Of a stretch of 5,113 nt of DNA, positions 4,426-5,113 are shown piece by piece. The position numbers and the translations under genes were made by a program. This stretch comes from Nitrososphaerales archaeon TH5894 (GTDB lineage Archaea > Thermoproteota > Nitrososphaeria > Nitrososphaerales > Nitrososphaeraceae), in contig JAATVK010000269.1 of NCBI GenBank assembly GCA_014523485.1, positions 1 to 5,113 on the forward strand, written 5' to 3'. The notes under the pieces are model-generated. The model ran no database searches. It was not told the DNA's origin and worked only from the letters and a program-made list of their open reading frames with translations. The first letter of the stretch is position 1; every line of letters starts with the position of its first letter.

Positions 4426-5113
4426 ATGACTATCCTAGAAATTGATGAAGTCTCAGTTACAATTCTTATGGATAACTCCACAGACCTATTGTTAACAAAC
4501 TCTACTCATGCAAAGAGACCTCCATTAACGAAGAATGAAAAATTAATACTTCCACTTCCAGTTGCAGAGCATGGATTCTCTGCTCTTGTCCATATTGTCA
4601 TAGACAGTGAAAATGAAAAGGAGAAAAATAGTCTGAATAAAAATATCAAATATAAAAATAACAAAATGTTCCTCTTTGATACAGGACCAAGCGAAAATGG
4701 TGTAATTCATAATGCAGACATATTTGGAATAGATTTTGATCGGATTGACGGAATTATCTTAAGTCACGGTCATTTTGATCATTTTACAGGACTTGCTAAT
4801 ATACTAAGGAGAATATTATTATCAAAACAAGATAATACTACTAAAATTGATCTCTTTGTGCATCCTGAGGCGTTTCTAAAACGATGGGAGGTCTATCGAA
4901 ATGGGGAAAGGACAAAAACGCCATTATTGGATGAAGACCATCTACAAGCATTAGGAGCACTACTACACAAAAACATAGATGTTATGTTTCTTCCCAGTGA
5001 TGACTCTCTTCACTTATGCTTACAGGAGAGATACCAAGGAAAACAAGTTTTGAGAAAGGATTTCCATTTCAGTATGTAGAGAATCAATCTGGTAACGAAA
5101 TAAAGCTTGTTCC
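4426..5113 (+). CDS. metallo-beta-lactamase-fold hydrolase, dihydropterin-type family; frameshifted, 3' end off window
   Basis: The N-terminal part carries the family pattern VSVTILMDN (residues 9-17), AEHGFSALV (47-55), FLFDTGPSENGV (82-93) and the metal-binding motif SHGHFDHFTGL (113-123; His114, His116, Asp118, His119). This layout is typical of the COG1237 group, often annotated as 7,8-dihydropterin-6-yl-methyl-4-(beta-D-ribofuranosyl)aminobenzene 5'-phosphate synthase, though the true substrate of most members is unknown. The protein is probably cytosolic. The starting frame ends at TAG 5077-5079 (217 residues), shorter than the usual 250-330, and its last 22 residues do not fit the family. 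Another frame from about 5012 reads TGEIPRKTSFEKGFPFQYV and stays open to base 5113, exactly the expected family continuation. A one-base loss or an extra CT within CTCTCTT (5004-5010) explains the break. Confidence 0.85.

Overview
The window is strongly A+T-rich (roughly 70 % by eye), has long non-coding stretches, and its genes have promoters of archaeal type: T/A-only box A elements about 25 bases before the start or the inferred transcript start, with no Shine-Dalgarno sequences. Short single-membrane-helix proteins, a membrane-anchored TPR protein and a response-regulator tail fit a soil ammonia-oxidising archaeon of the Nitrososphaera/Nitrosocosmicus type. This assignment is inferred from style and gene content; no marker gene is present.

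Layout. 1-126 is the tail of a gene on + that looks like the end of a receiver (response-regulator) domain. 145-270 is a weak 41-residue membrane ORF. 318-476 on - encodes a 52-residue protein with a CPxC zinc-knuckle pattern. 847-1305 (+) is an intact MgtC/SapB-family membrane protein with a likely leaderless promoter. About 1 kb without an intact gene follows; it holds a tRNA-3'-end-like repeat (copy 1, 1741-1792) and a decayed small membrane-protein gene (2019-2232). 2326-2529 (+) is a 67-residue single-helix membrane protein starting at TTG behind a TATA element inside a palindrome. 2652-3494 (-), convergent with it, is a six-repeat TPR protein with an N-terminal membrane anchor and a recent internal duplication of one repeat. 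3583-3922 holds two coding-like fragments in different frames, read as gene debris. Repeat copy 2 is at 3966-4016. 4426 to the end (+) is a metallo-beta-lactamase-fold hydrolase of the dihydropterin-type (COG1237-like) family. Its frame breaks near 5005-5021 and then continues in another frame to the window edge.

The genes do not form an operon or an obvious pathway: they sit on both strands with separate promoters. The region reads as a low-density accessory or decaying segment between housekeeping-type singletons. The most unusual structure is the pair of direct, 87 %-identical chimeric repeats. Each fuses a degenerate tRNA T-arm/acceptor end to a conserved hairpin, and together they bracket about 2.2 kb containing the 67-residue protein, the TPR gene and gene debris. 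The second point of note is the frameshift in the hydrolase. No CRISPR array, integrase, transposase or intact RNA gene was recognised.
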